A stretch of 64,000 nt of DNA from Stercorarius parasiticus (Eukaryota; Chordata; Aves; Charadriiformes; Stercorariidae). The position numbers were made by a program, and so were the translations under genes. The notes under the pieces are model-generated. The model was not told the origin of the DNA. It did not search any database and saw nothing but the letters and a program-made list of their open reading frames with translations. This document shows positions 1-10,025 of this stretch, piece by piece. Location: NCBI GenBank assembly GCA_013396915.1, contig VWZL01005158.1, positions 254,622 through 318,621 of the forward strand. The letters run 5' to 3'. Each line of letters starts with the position of its first letter. The first letter of the stretch is position 1.

Positions 1-187
1 CAGTGACAGGGTGAGGTTGCCCTGATGCAGAGATGCCCAGATAACCAAGTGCCCGTCCGCGGGAGGAATTGAGGCAGCAGAGCTGTGCCCCGTGTGCTGA
101 GCCAGCCCCTCTTCACCCTACCGGTGGGTTTCTTTCATGTCCCACCTACAACCACCCTCCAGCTCCATCAGCCCCAGCTTCCTGCAG
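1..187 (+). other. Upstream intron, possibly with an exon end at its left edge
   Basis: Sequence upstream of the first supported exon. Bases 1-10 run into GTGAGG (AGG|GTGAGG), a good 5' splice site, so the window may open on the last bases of an earlier exon of the same gene. The rest is pyrimidine-rich towards 187, as expected before a 3' splice site. A second usable AG at 161-162 would extend the next exon to 163. The true 5' end and start codon of the gene are outside the window. Confidence 0.4.
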
Positions 188-281
188 ATCTTCAACAAAG
201 ATTTCGTAAAGCACCTTGCAAAGCAAGTGGGCACTGCTCGTACCCAGAGGGGCCTGATCCGCTCCCTGGCTCTGCACAAGG
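188..281 (+). CDS. Internal exon 1 of partial coiled-coil protein gene
   Basis: First visible exon of the + strand gene. It lies between the acceptor ...CCAGCTTCCTGCAG| (186-187) and the donor AAGG|GTTAAG (282). It encodes 31 residues beginning IFNKDFVKHLAKQV and ending ...RSLALHK, plus one base of the next codon, so it leaves in phase 1. That base G plus GT from the next exon gives Gly. Without splicing the frame hits TAA at once, which supports the donor. The residues are basic and helix-prone. A start at 163, using the upstream AG, is an alternative that keeps the same frame. The family is not recognised. The assignment rests on phase agreement with three further exons; on its own this exon would be moderate evidence. 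Confidence 0.62.
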
Positions 282-1467
282 GTTAAGGAGGTGGTAAATG
301 GTCCCTCGCTCGCCTGACATCTGACCTCAGCATCAGCAGGGGTGAAGGTAACATGGGTTGTGGTGGCCACTTCTCCCACCCCTGCAGGTGGGACAGGGAA
401 CGTGCTGCTGTGCCTGCACGGCAGATGCTTCGTGCCAGCCTGGCCCCCAAAACTGCTATGTGCCTTTAGGGATTTCGGTAAATTGTTTTATAATTTTTGG
501 GCAATAATGATACTAGTTTTCCGGAGAGATTTCAGAGAGTAACTGGCCTGGTTAATCCTGTGGGGCAAGAACCATGTTACAGCTGTTCCACAGCATAAAA
601 TTAATTTATGAATTACTATTGCTATGAGATGATTAACAAGTTTTTTCTGATCTCCTTTCTTCATACTTAAAAAAGCAATTTTTATATTAATTTTTCAAGG
701 GACAGTATGTTCCAAACAATATCATTTTTAACAGTGACAAACTCATCTGATACATTAACAGATAAAACATTCTGAAGACAAATATAATTGCTGATTATTC
801 ACTGATTTTCCAATCAAGGGTTAAAGCCAACACTACTGGTTTTAAGTTGCTGTTGTGCTTGCCTATTAGTTCCCTGTCAGAATCCAGCTTTTTTTTTAGC
901 TGCTATTTTAGATATTTTAAATTTTATGTATAAAACCCTGAAATTTCACGGTTGTCAAGTGAAGCTGTGCAATTTTTTGCAGGATTTGATCCATATTTGT
1001 CAGAAACAGATACTGCTCAGTGTCTAACAGGCCCCACTGCCAGATAGGTAAGACTTATTGTCCTCAGCTTCCAATGAGAAAAAAAACAACACAAAAACCA
1101 AACCAGAAATGTAGGCACTGAGAGGGTAGAAAAAGTCCGAATTTCTTTAACCTTTCCTTTTTGATTTTTAAAGACTTCCTGAATGGACTGGCAAATGCTT
1201 TTTCCAGCGTTGCGTCCCAGGACGGGCTGGGGAGCGGGAGGTAGGATTTGGTACAGGGAGTTATGAAGTGTGGGGTGTAGTGACGATAGGCAGGTAACAA
1301 CTTCTGGTGGTAATACCAGGGCAGGTAATGGAGGCTAAAACCAGAAGAGGCCTTCTCCGTTTAACCGAAGATCAGTAAGAGGGTTTGGTGCCAGCAGACC
1401 ATCAGGCAGCACCTGATAGATTACCTCTGATTGCTTCACGGGGCTCAGGCGCTGCCTTTTCTCTAAG
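282..1467 (+). other. Intron (phase 1)
   Basis: Runs from the GT at 282 to the AG at 1466-1467, with a pyrimidine run (CTGCCTTTTCTCTAAG) before the acceptor. The middle (about 480-980) is AT-rich. At 1046 there is an isolated GGTAAGA donor-like site after a 27-base segment bounded by CAG; I do not call it an exon. No repeats or RNA genes were recognised. Confidence 0.5.
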
Positions 1468-1635
1468 GTAGCCAAGCGTTAGAAAAGCATTTGGATGTTG
1501 GCTCAGAAACAGACGGATGGGGAGATGACAAGGTTTCTGCTGGTGGAGCTGCAAAAGACGTAGGGAAAGTTGTACAGACTCTGGTGGGAGAGGTGAGAGA
1601 AACCGGCATCGTGCCCTACTCAGAGCTTTCCAAAT
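1468..1635 (+). CDS. Internal exon 2 of partial coiled-coil protein gene (no ATG)
   Basis: A 168-base symmetric exon (phase 1 to phase 1). The acceptor is CTTTTCTCTAAG| and the donor AAAT|GTGAGT is near consensus. It encodes 55 whole residues without a stop, starting SQALEKHLDVG, passing through a DGWGDDKVSAGGAAKDV segment and ending GIVPYSELSK. The split codon at its end (T + GG) makes Trp with the next exon. The segment lies between an upstream TAA at 1464-1466 and a downstream TAG just past the donor, so the open stretch matches the exon almost exactly. An in-frame GAG|GTGAGA at 1593 could be an alternative 5' splice site that would drop 14 whole residues and change the downstream phase. 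Composition is acidic then hydrophobic, consistent with a folded helical domain. No homologue is recognised. Confidence 0.72.
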
Positions 1636-4600
1636 GTGAGTTTTAGCCGGGATTTTGATGTAAAGTTTTCCTTTCTTTGGGTCGCACGGCTCATATGCTT
1701 TCTGAACGTGTGGTCCAGTGAGTCATGACTTAATGCAGGGCATGAGGTGGTCGGGTCCAGCGGGGTCCCATCCATCCGGACCCTCCTGCTTTCCTGGTCT
1801 GCTCAAGAGCCCCTTTCCCCCATAGCGTTTCCCTCTGGAGAATAGAGATCTAGAAGCTGATTCCTTCTCTGTTTGAAAAAGACATCGTAACTTTCTTTCT
1901 CTTTCACAGCAGGAACCCCTTCCTGTAAATACAAGGCAGCCCTGTCGAAACATCGGTAATAAGATTTTAGCTATTTTCTTTGGACGTTTCACCCCTCGCC
2001 CCCTTCTTTGTGGATAGTGGTTAAAGTGATAATTAGTAAATTCTGGTACCCATCCAAAAACGCTCCACCAGTGGAATTGTACACAGATACACAAAAAAGT
2101 GCACGTACACAGATTGTCAGCACCCCACTCTCTGCCATTGGTAGAAACAAAAAATAATGGTGTAGACCCCCTGCCAGAGACTGTAAACATGCAGTTATAA
2201 AATATGTTAAATGGTGATGACCTCACATTTATACAGTGCTTTTCATCCAGGAGAAACCCAACTGCTTTGCAAACTGCCAAGTGCTTCTAAAAGTCACTGC
2301 AGGGCTGCTAATGGGTAGCCACTTCAGGACAATTTAGGACAGGAAGTGAAAAATACTAAATTCAGGTAGAAATGAGGGAAAATTCAAGGATCCCCCAAAA
2401 TTGTTTATAAGAAAGGCAGACTAAAAAAGTGTTGAAGCTGCAGAACGCGCAATGGATTATTTACCAAATGTGCTGTGGATTATTTATATGACATAGAAAC
2501 TCCAGAGAAGATCAAAATAACATTGTATGAGCAAAAAGTATATAACAAATAAGGACATCTTTTCCAGCCCAGCGAGTTGGATGTGCTGACGTTACTATAC
2601 TGCATGTCAGCGCAAAGGTTCGTTTAAAGGAGCCTGCAAGGACGGTTGCCATTTGTAATGCTAATTTAGCCTTAAATTCTCCAGCACAAGACACAAGTCC
2701 AGCCCTGTGCCATTCGCTCATGTCAAATGTTCCCGAGGCTCCGAATAACTAAGTTTTGGTGGGGGTCACAGGAGGGGAAATAAAAGGAACCTTATTTAAT
2801 TGGCTGAAATAAAACTGACAAAATTTTAACTTCTTGGGAAAAAAAAAATCGACTGTCTTTCAGTTAGTGGGAGCTGCAGTTTGTATGAATTAAAGCACAG
2901 TTTTCCTACGTGGGCCAACTCACCTTATCTCACTCCATCCCTCCCCGTGAGCCCCAGCCCCCCATCTCACTGGAGGGAAATGGGACCTCAGTGGGGGGGA
3001 CGAGTGCCCAGGACAGCCGCCCACAGACTGAAAATGGGACAGCTGAAATACCCTTCCAAGAAACATTGAGGTGATCTTTCTGAACGGGGCTCTTTTAGGC
3101 TGTGGATGAAATATTTTAGCTTGCAGTAAAGGCAAAAACCTTTAATGTTTTCCAGGATTTTTTTTTTAATAAAATTCTGATTTTCTCCATAAAGCAAAGC
3201 ATTTTATTTGAATATTTTCATTTTCTTAAAATCCCATGTTTCTTTCAAAGCCCAGTCCTAGTCATTTAGTAGTAAGGGAGCCAAGAACTAGTATGGAGGA
3301 GGGTAAGCTACGGGATCAATAATTAGCTCAGACTTTGCTCTGAATTTTCCCTGAATTAGTTCTACATAATACACTTCAGGGTAGTCTAATGAAGTGTTTA
3401 TTTATTCATTGACTCTACTTTAAATAACTTTTATGGAAGTAGATGGAATTTGATAGTAATTAATTTTTCCTTCTCTTACACTGTTGTAAATCTGAAGGAA
3501 CATCTTGATCTTCTGTGGCACCCCAGAGAACAGATTCTTCATCTCTATTAAGATCTATCACTTTATTGGAAGAAACCCCATGTTCCCTCCCTCCTCCTCC
3601 TCTGTTTTTTTTTTTTTTGGAAACTTAGACACATAAAAGCAAAACAGAGAAGCAAAGCAAAGCACACTCAGCATTAATTTGGCAACAGGGAAACTTACTA
3701 AAAGAGATTTTATTGTTTAAAACTGAGACTGAAGTTTTCCTTCTATAAAAAAACAAACCTCTCTGACATTTGTTGGAAATATTGCTAGCAAATGGATCAT
3801 GTATTCCATTGCGCAGGAGATGCAATTAGATTTCTGCAGGTTTGTAAAACAAACTATGGTCTAGGAGTGCTGTCATGGAACCAGTGCTCTGATTTCCAGT
3901 TGGATAACTGAGCTTTTAATTAGGGCTCCAGTGGTGCAACTGCTTTGCAATTTCTAAAGCTGCCTAAGGGATTTGAATGTCAAATTCTGATTAAAATTAT
4001 TGTCAACTGAGCAGGCTCTAAGAGGTTTTGAAATTTTGGCCTACATATTCCCTTTGTATAAAAAGGGGGGCTTTGCTTAGTGGAGAAAAACTTTAATCTA
4101 CTGGAGGTACGAAAAATTACTGAACAAGATCCTCTGCTACTGTAAGTCCATATATTTTATCCAATTTCAGTGGAACCAAGATGATTTTTAGCCACAAAGT
4201 GTAAAAGCCACTGTCTTTCTTCCTGGCAAAGGAAGAGCCTTGTGGAGGCCACAAAATCCACACCTCCGAACCGAGGGCTTCTTCGCCTTCCCGCTGAAGT
4301 ATCTGGCAGAGCAATATCGTACTGGATGTGTGGGAGGGGTTTTCACCATGACCTAGTGATCTTCACCATGATCCTCTGCAGAATCTGATAGCAGATTATG
4401 TGTTTCTGCTAACTATGGGGAGTTCTCTGTCTATATGGCATTTCCAGAATCTTGCAGGGAGTGAGATGCATGATTCAATAGTCAATTTACATTTTAAACT
4501 AAAAAGTCATTGCAATTTTTCTTAGACTTTGGAAATTATTACTATGGACTGTTTAAACCATTGCGTGCTCCCTCTGCCTCCTGCTGAAAATGGCTTTGTT

Positions 4601-4827
4601 AGAAGTTGCTCAGGATCTATCCTTCCTTTTGCAGAGTTTTGATTTCAGGTTACAAAAGAACCCCTAAAGCCAAACAAAGGGTCTGTAGCAGCTGATCGCG
4701 GCATCCAAGTCACAGTCCCATGCTCATTTCAAACAAGTTTTCACTGTCCTTAACCCCTTCCCCAAGTCCCTGATTGATTTGCCCTGTTGCAAACTCTGAA
4801 ATTCCTTTGGGTTTTTAATTTCCCCAG
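1636..4827 (+). other. Intron (phase 1), 3.2 kb
   Basis: Spans GTGAGT at 1636 to TTTTTAATTTCCCCAG at 4827. It contains a 185-codon open frame on the - strand (1723-2280) that I treat as chance. There is a T-run at 3605-3618 and a 10-base direct repeat TTCACCATGA at 4342 and 4362 (period 20). A TATAAAAAGG-like motif sits near 4057. No exon with convincing splice sites and codon pattern was seen here. Confidence 0.5.
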
Positions 4828-5037
4828 GGGTCTTCAATAAGCAGGGGACCCTTGCGATGAAGCTCGTAAATGTACGTGCCGTTGACGCCCTGTTCTCCGA
4901 TATCGCCAGCACTTTCAACAAGCAGCACGAGGATCACTCTGCCATGATGAAGGCTGCCCAGAAGCTGAGAGGGGTCTCTGGCTGCGCTCCCGCTGCCAGC
5001 CTTACAGCCTGCATCAAGACCGTGCAGCAGCAGCATG
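4828..5037 (+). CDS. Internal exon 3 of partial coiled-coil protein gene
   Basis: A 210-base symmetric exon (phase 1 to phase 1). The acceptor is AATTTCCCCAG| and the donor CATG|GTAAGC. It encodes 69 whole residues, open from the splice site. An internal ATG at 4857 is not needed as a start because the frame is open upstream of it. The peptide opens VFNKQGTLAMKLVNVRAV and continues with LFSDIASTFNKQHED, then a helical AAQKLRG stretch and a region with two Cys. Codon choice is GC-rich at third positions compared with the flanking intron, as expected of constrained coding sequence. VFNKQGTLAMKLV here loosely echoes IFNKDFVKHLAKQV at the start of the first visible exon; this could be a repeat unit or coincidence. 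Function is unknown. Confidence 0.85.
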
Positions 5038-5888
5038 GTAAGCAGGCGAAAGCTAAGCGCCAACTGAAGCCAGCGTTAAAATAATCAGGCCCGTGTGAAT
5101 TAACAGCATTCTCAGAGGTGCTGCTGTGTCCCAGTACCTGCGTCTGGAGCCTGCTCAGAGCCCCCATCATTGCTACTTCCCGTGCTGTATGACACAGTAT
5201 AGAGAGATTTCAGATTTCTTGGAGATTCTGGCCATTTTTATAGCTTGTTTCTACTTGATGGTACAATATAACTTTTCCAACAGGGCTGACTGGTCTTGAA
5301 GACGTATTGTGAGATTTGGCTTTTCTAGAGGTACTTCATGGGGCTCTAACTCCAGCCCTGCGCACTGACATCCACCGCTGCGATACTGCGGGACCAGCCC
5401 CGAAACTTGGGGGGCACCTGATCGGGAGAACAATGAGGTTCTAGTGGAAGATTAGGATGGATTTGCAATGTGCTTTTCAGAAAAGACTCACCCAATACCC
5501 TATGCTTTTCACTAAATGAACAAACAGAAAAGATAGTTCAAATCTAGCCAGGTGGAAAGGCTATTGATTTCACCGGAGGGAAGACAGAGCAGCTGCATCA
5601 GGGATGATTTTGGCCCCCTGTGCTTAAGGAAGTCCTTAAGGAAGTTATATATGAGTCTATTGGGTTGCTACTGGCAAATGCCTCTATTATATAGCACACG
5701 CACGCAGAGCAGTGACAGTGATAAGGGAACTGGAAACAAGCTTATTTTATGGATGCTTTTCAGAGTCAGTCACCGGAGAGCTATTGCATCATGTGTTTAG
5801 TTTTACAGAAACAGAAGTGTTTAGACATCCCTTTGTTGGATGCCAACCAGACGCAAGTCACAAGGTAGATGTTGTTTTGTCTTTTCAG
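5038..5888 (+). other. Intron (phase 1), 851 bases
   Basis: Begins GTAAGC at 5038 and ends GTTGTTTTGTCTTTTCAG at 5888, a strong pyrimidine tract and acceptor. No additional exon or repeat is seen inside. Open frames extending into it from the neighbouring exons have no coding character. Confidence 0.75.
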
Positions 5889-6283
5889 GTGCCTACAAGG
5901 TGCAGGTGCGCGTGGAGGGCTACAGCTTTTCCATCATTGTAAAGGAGAATAAAGTGCCTGACAAACTGAAGCAGGTCCAGCAGCAGGTGGGGGAGCTGAG
6001 TCGTTCCACAAAGCACGTCCTTGCTAGAAAAACCAGACTCCAGGAAATGATCTGCTCGATGCTTCAGAGCCAGACTCAGCTCGAAGAGAGGATCAAAACT
6101 GCAAACCCGGTGTATCTGGACCAGGTACGGCTAGAAGGTAACCTGAGAGAGAACATCCAAAAAATCAGCCTGGCCAAGGAGCTCTTGGAGGAGTATGATG
6201 AAGCTGCCAGGAGCGTTTTGAGGGAAATAGCCCAGCTAGATGACTTGATGCTGGAAGCGGCTCCTGAAATAGGGTCTGAATAG
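5889..6283 (+). CDS. Terminal coding exon of partial coiled-coil protein gene
   Basis: Last coding exon: 130 whole residues and the stop TAG at 6281-6283. The codon split with the previous exon gives Gly, so the join reads ...QQQHG-AYKVQVRVEGYSFS. After a short beta-like start (VQVRVEGYSFSIIV), the rest is almost entirely helical with heptad-like spacing of Leu, Ile and Val. It runs from KLKQVQQQVGEL through TRLQEMI, QLEERI and LAKELLEEYDEAA to an acidic tail ending EIGSE. In the 288-residue reconstructed fragment the coiled coil covers about residues 172-280. Such C-termini are common in cytoskeletal, centrosomal and kinetochore subunits. The LLEEY...LD.L pattern faintly recalls dynactin p24 type sequences, but that is an impression and not an assignment. 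There are no membrane segments or signal peptide in the visible part. The gene is intact, with no frameshifts, so it is not a pseudogene fragment. Confidence 0.9.
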
Positions 6284-6591
6284 ATGCTTATAACGTGCCC
6301 ACACATACAGAGGAAGAGCTGGAAGGACACCTGGGTGGGGTAGTGACTTGGTGGTGTTGGTAAACAGCACTCTGCAAATGGCTTGTGGGTTGCTCCGAGT
6401 CTCAGATCTGTTTTATTAATTATGGGTGGAAAGATGCATCTGGAAAATGCTTTGATTTTCACCCAAGCCATTAATACAGGTGGACAGAAAATGATTTTTT
6501 CTATGTAGTGCATTAAGTAATTCTTTCTGCATTATCATAGGGAAAAACATGGAGTACCTGACCAAAATAAAGCCAATTTGCACTGGATTTT
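6284..6591 (+). other. 3' untranslated region (end approximate)
   Basis: Follows the TAG at 6281-6283. Short (about 300 bases), ending roughly 20 bases after the AATAAA at 6566. The cleavage position is inferred, not seen. Confidence 0.6.
6566..6571 (+). promoter_or_regulatory. Polyadenylation signal AATAAA
   Basis: Canonical hexamer 283 bases after the stop codon. It is followed about 45-75 bases on by a GT-rich stretch (GTGATGTGACTGTGGTGG, near 6618-6640), the usual layout of a vertebrate poly(A) site. It most likely ends the + strand transcript. Confidence 0.7.
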
Positions 6592-7169
6592 GGCAACATT
6601 TCCATCACTGCTTGGTAGGTGATGTGACTGTGGTGGAAGGGTGTTTAGGATGACCCATGATGAATGGTCATGGAAACCACGGGGTCAAATCCTCCATCCC
6701 TGAGCAGATGTCCGTGGTACCTGGTCTCCTCTGTGTTGGTGTGTCTGTGTCCTGCAGGCAGGATGAGACATTTAGGCTAGGACTGATAGCCAACTTCTAA
6801 AGGAAATTAAACTGTTTCCCAAACCTGAAACAGGATAAATCACGTGTTTAACTGAAGGCCAGAAGCTTTCCCTAAAGCTTTGGAAATACATTCCTTGCTA
6901 ATTAATATAACTACAGATAATAATTTGAAATATGGCTTATAGCACATTCACACCCTTTCCCTGCCGGGCAACTCCTGAAGCCCATGCTTGCTGCGGAGTC
7001 GCAGTGGGGTGACCTGGCAGCGTTGGCATCCCGAGTGCAGAAGCATAAAGCAAAGGGCAGCAGGAGCTATTGGAGATTAAGAGCCATTATGGGGTCTTAA
7101 GGGGGCTAAGCTGGAAGGGTGCTGTGCTTTGGGGCAAAGGCATCGACACAGGAGTGGCAGTTGGAGGAG
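6592..7169. other. Intergenic, nothing recognised
   Basis: Downstream flank of the gene up to the CR1 insertion. No open frame, RNA gene or repeat was recognised. Confidence 0.5.
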
Positions 7170-7762
7170 ATCATAGAACCATAGAATCATAGAATGGTTT
7201 GGGTCAGAAGGGACCTTAAAGACCTTCCAGGGACACCTCCCACCAGCCCAGGTTGCTCCAAGCCCCGTCCAACCTGGCCTTGAACCCCTCCAGGGATGGG
7301 GCAGCCACAGCTTCTCTGGGCAACCTGGGCCAGGGGCTCACCGCCCTCACAGCCAAGAATTTCTTCCTCAGATCTCATCTGAATCTCCCCTCTTTCAGTT
7401 TAAAACCGTTCCCCCTTGTCCTACCGCTCCAGTCCCTTCTCCAGAGTCCCTCCCCAGCTTTCCTGGAGCCCCTTTAGGGACTGGAAGCTCCCCGGAGCCT
7501 TCTCTTCTCCAGGCTGAACGCCCCCAACTCTCTCAGCCTGTCCCCACAGCAGAGGGGCTCCAGCCCTCCCAGCATCTCTGGGGCCTCCTCTGGCCCCGCT
7601 CCAGCAGGTCATGTCCTTCTGCTGTTGGTGCCCCAGGGCTGGAGGCAGCACTGCAGGGGGGTCTCCCCAGAGCGGAGCAGAGGGGCAGAATCCCCCCCCT
7701 CGCCCTGCTGCCCACGCTGCTGGGGATGCAGCACAGGATGCTGGTGGCTTGCTGGGCCCAGG
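7170..7762 (-). mobile_element. CR1 LINE, 5'-truncated, - strand
   Basis: The + strand begins with ATCATAGAACCATAGAATCA and continues TAGAATGGTTTGGGTCAGAAGGGACCTT. This is the reverse complement of a CR1 3' end with its terminal ATTCTATG-type repeats. The following GC-rich stretch (GTTGCTCCAAGCCCCGTCCAACCTGG, TTCTCTGGGCAACCTG, CTTCTCCAGGCTGAAC and so on) is the typical CR1 3' UTR read backwards. Only about 590 bases are present, so the element is 5'-truncated and carries no usable reverse transcriptase. Short open frames across it (for example 7253-7477 and 7421-7651) are translations of repeat sequence and not genes. CR1 copies of this kind are characteristic of bird genomes. The left edge is sharp at the terminal repeat; the right edge is approximate. 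Confidence 0.95.
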
Positions 7763-9030
7763 ACTAAGATTTCAGGGAAGAACAAAAGAAATCAGGTAAT
7801 ATGTGTGTTAGCTTTCCTCCCAGTGCCATCAGCCTCCCACTACTGACAGCCTATATGAATGGCAGAAACGTTTTCTTCGGACACCCTGCAAGACCTGGGA
7901 GGATTGCTGTGAACTAAGGATGAGTCTGGTAAGCCGTGTGCTGAGACAAAGCTTTTGAAGACCAGCTCTGGATGCCCAACGTGAAAGCTGGGTTCGGAGC
8001 GGGGACTGTGGGAATGGGGAGGGTTGGCTGGTTTTGCAATGCTGGACCTGGTTGGCAGTCAGGAAACTTATTGACTCCATCGCATTTTTTAAGGATGAGG
8101 GAAAGAATAGAAACCACGAGTGAAATCCTACCCAGCACCACAAATAACTGCAAAGGGAGCTCAACCTCTGGGTTTTTAGGCTGTCTCTACTCTGCCCACT
8201 ATTAGTGTTTTAAGTCCTTTTTCTGTTTGCCTCAGCTTATCCCCAAAATACGTCAGAGATTCCCAGGAGACTTTTCTGCCCTTAAATGGCCTTGCGCTTC
8301 CTTCAGGCCCCCGTCTGCTCAGGCACCCGCAGGGCCCATGGGCAGCGTGTTTCTTTGCTCTCTGTCAGACTCTCCCTCTAGCTACCCACCAGCCTCTGTC
8401 TTGCCAGAAATGCAAGCTATTCGACACTTCCTTTAGGAGCCTCAGTTTGCCCATCTGCGAGGCACACGTTTTGCATGAGGTTATCAGCTCAACAAAGAAA
8501 TTTGTAACTTCCTTCGTATTTTTCTGATCTGAATGAAAGCAGCAAGTGCCTCTGTATTCACACCAGGTAGAGCATTTGGTCTCCCCTTCACTGCGCAACC
8601 CGAGGGTTTCTCTACAGAAATATATTTCTTTCTATTCATTTTGTTTATTAAGGAATTTGGGGAAAAGGTTCATTGTTCCAGATATTCCCTGTCACTCACC
8701 CGATAACATCTTGAAAACTACAGCAGTGCTTCTGGTAGCTCCTTGGTCAATTGTTTCTCAAACACATTGACAATTTTAGCTGCCAGGGACTTCAAAAGTT
8801 CTCTCTACCTCCAACTTTTTAGAGCATCAGCTTTTCTAAAGCATGTTATCTCTGCGTTTTTGGTGGAAGAAATAACCCAGATCTCTTATCACAAGAAATG
8901 CTGGGTTCTCTGTCTCTGCGTGAGACAACTGTGGTCACTGTATGGTCCTTACCAGGACTGGGCCCCAGCCTCCTGGAACAGGGGTGAGTGGACGACCACG
9001 TGAAGGGTAAAGTTTCCTACATTCATTGTT
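7763..9030. other. Intergenic, one weak SINE-like trace
   Basis: No gene supported. Around 8430-8460 the string GAGCCTCAGTTTGCCCATCTGCGAGGC resembles the core of a MIR-type SINE but is too short to call. Near 8943-8975 closely spaced splice-like signals exist on both strands around a 20-28 base segment; this is probably chance. Confidence 0.4.
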
Positions 9031-9039
9031 TCTGATCAT

Positions 9040-9360
9040 AGTGAAAAATATATAACACCGCGCAGTCGTGAATCCTGGCAGCACTGACATTATTTCCTAC
9101 GCGTCTGAGGAGGTAACTGTGCCACAGCTTCAGTTCAGCTTTCCTGGAGTTCGCAGCGCGTTCAATGGAACATATGTGATCTGTATTAGCCTTACACGTC
9201 CGGGAAATCTCGTATAGACTTGGGTTGCTATTGTTACACTCAGACACGCCGCAAACCTCATAATGTCTGTGGTTGATCCAGTCCAGTGCACTCAGACGTG
9301 TGCGTTTCCAAGTAGCCCCTAGCCATTTTGGAATGCACGGCATTCTTCTGCGGGCATTTC
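9040..9360. other. CpG-dense block of unknown origin, open on both strands
   Basis: About 320 bases with many more CG dinucleotides (ACCGCGCAG, TACGCGTC, TTCGCAGCGCG, CACGTCCGGG, ACACGCCGC, GACGTGTGCG) than the AT-rich flanks. A frame of about 119 codons is open on the - strand from a GTG after CAG|GTGAGC at 9383. A shorter stop-bounded frame without ATG is open on the + strand (about 9056-9217). It could be a relatively young transposon or LTR fragment not yet depleted by CpG decay, a constrained regulatory element, or an exon. I cannot identify terminal repeats or a target duplication. Confidence 0.35.
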
Positions 9361-9894
9361 CCAGGAGAGAGAGCTCGCTCACCTGAGGAGCCTGTGACCC
9401 TGGAACATCTCAGTCAGGCCCTCAGCTACCCTGAAACCCAGCTGAGATCAGGTGGAGCTACTCTAGTTATTGGAAATATTAAAATGGAATGTTTATTCAT
9501 CCCTTTGGATTATTAAGAACAAAAATCTGTTTTGTAAACATTAAATGTTTTGTGACTAGAAGGATTAAAAAAATTGATCGTTTCATTTATCAAAAAACCA
9601 GTGTTTAAGTTTTGTGCTTGCAGACAAGTTCAGGACTGAGACAAATTTTGCATCCCTAAAGTCACTGGGAAGCAGAACTGGCTGCAGGTCTGGGAGTTTT
9701 TCATCTGAGCGTCTCTACTGAGAGCACATGAGTGTGGTTGCCTTTGCACATAAGCATTCCTTAATCGGGGTGCAGATATCTGACCCATGATAGAATTGGA
9801 CTCTGCTCTCTTCCATGAGAGCTCATGGACTTCCAAGAGAGAGTCCATGAACTGCAGTAGCAAGAAGATTGATTTGGTAGCTAAATACTAGCCT

Positions 9895-10025
9895 GGAGTT
9901 TGGAAACTGGGGTTCGTTTCTCTGTTTTATTTTCTGCATTCTGTGCAATACAAATAGTCCTTCTTCGCCCAGATTCCCCATCCATAAAATGCAAGTGTTT
10001 CATGGGAGTCTTGTAAAGAGAAATA
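9895..10025 (+). repeat. MIR-like ancient SINE fragment (possible)
   Basis: Contains GAAACTGGGGTTCG followed downstream by CCCCATCCATAAAATGCAAG and TTGTAAAGAGAAAT. Order and spacing match the MIR core (tRNA B-box-like part, then the CCCCATCTATAAAATGGG segment). It is heavily diverged; a RepeatMasker search would decide. Confidence 0.35.

Noticed and set aside
1723..2280. 185-codon - strand open frame
   Set aside because: Lies in an intron of the supported + strand gene, with no recognisable domain, no splice support and a non-coding composition.
7253..7715. Several overlapping open frames, both strands
   Set aside because: They are translations of the CR1 3' UTR.
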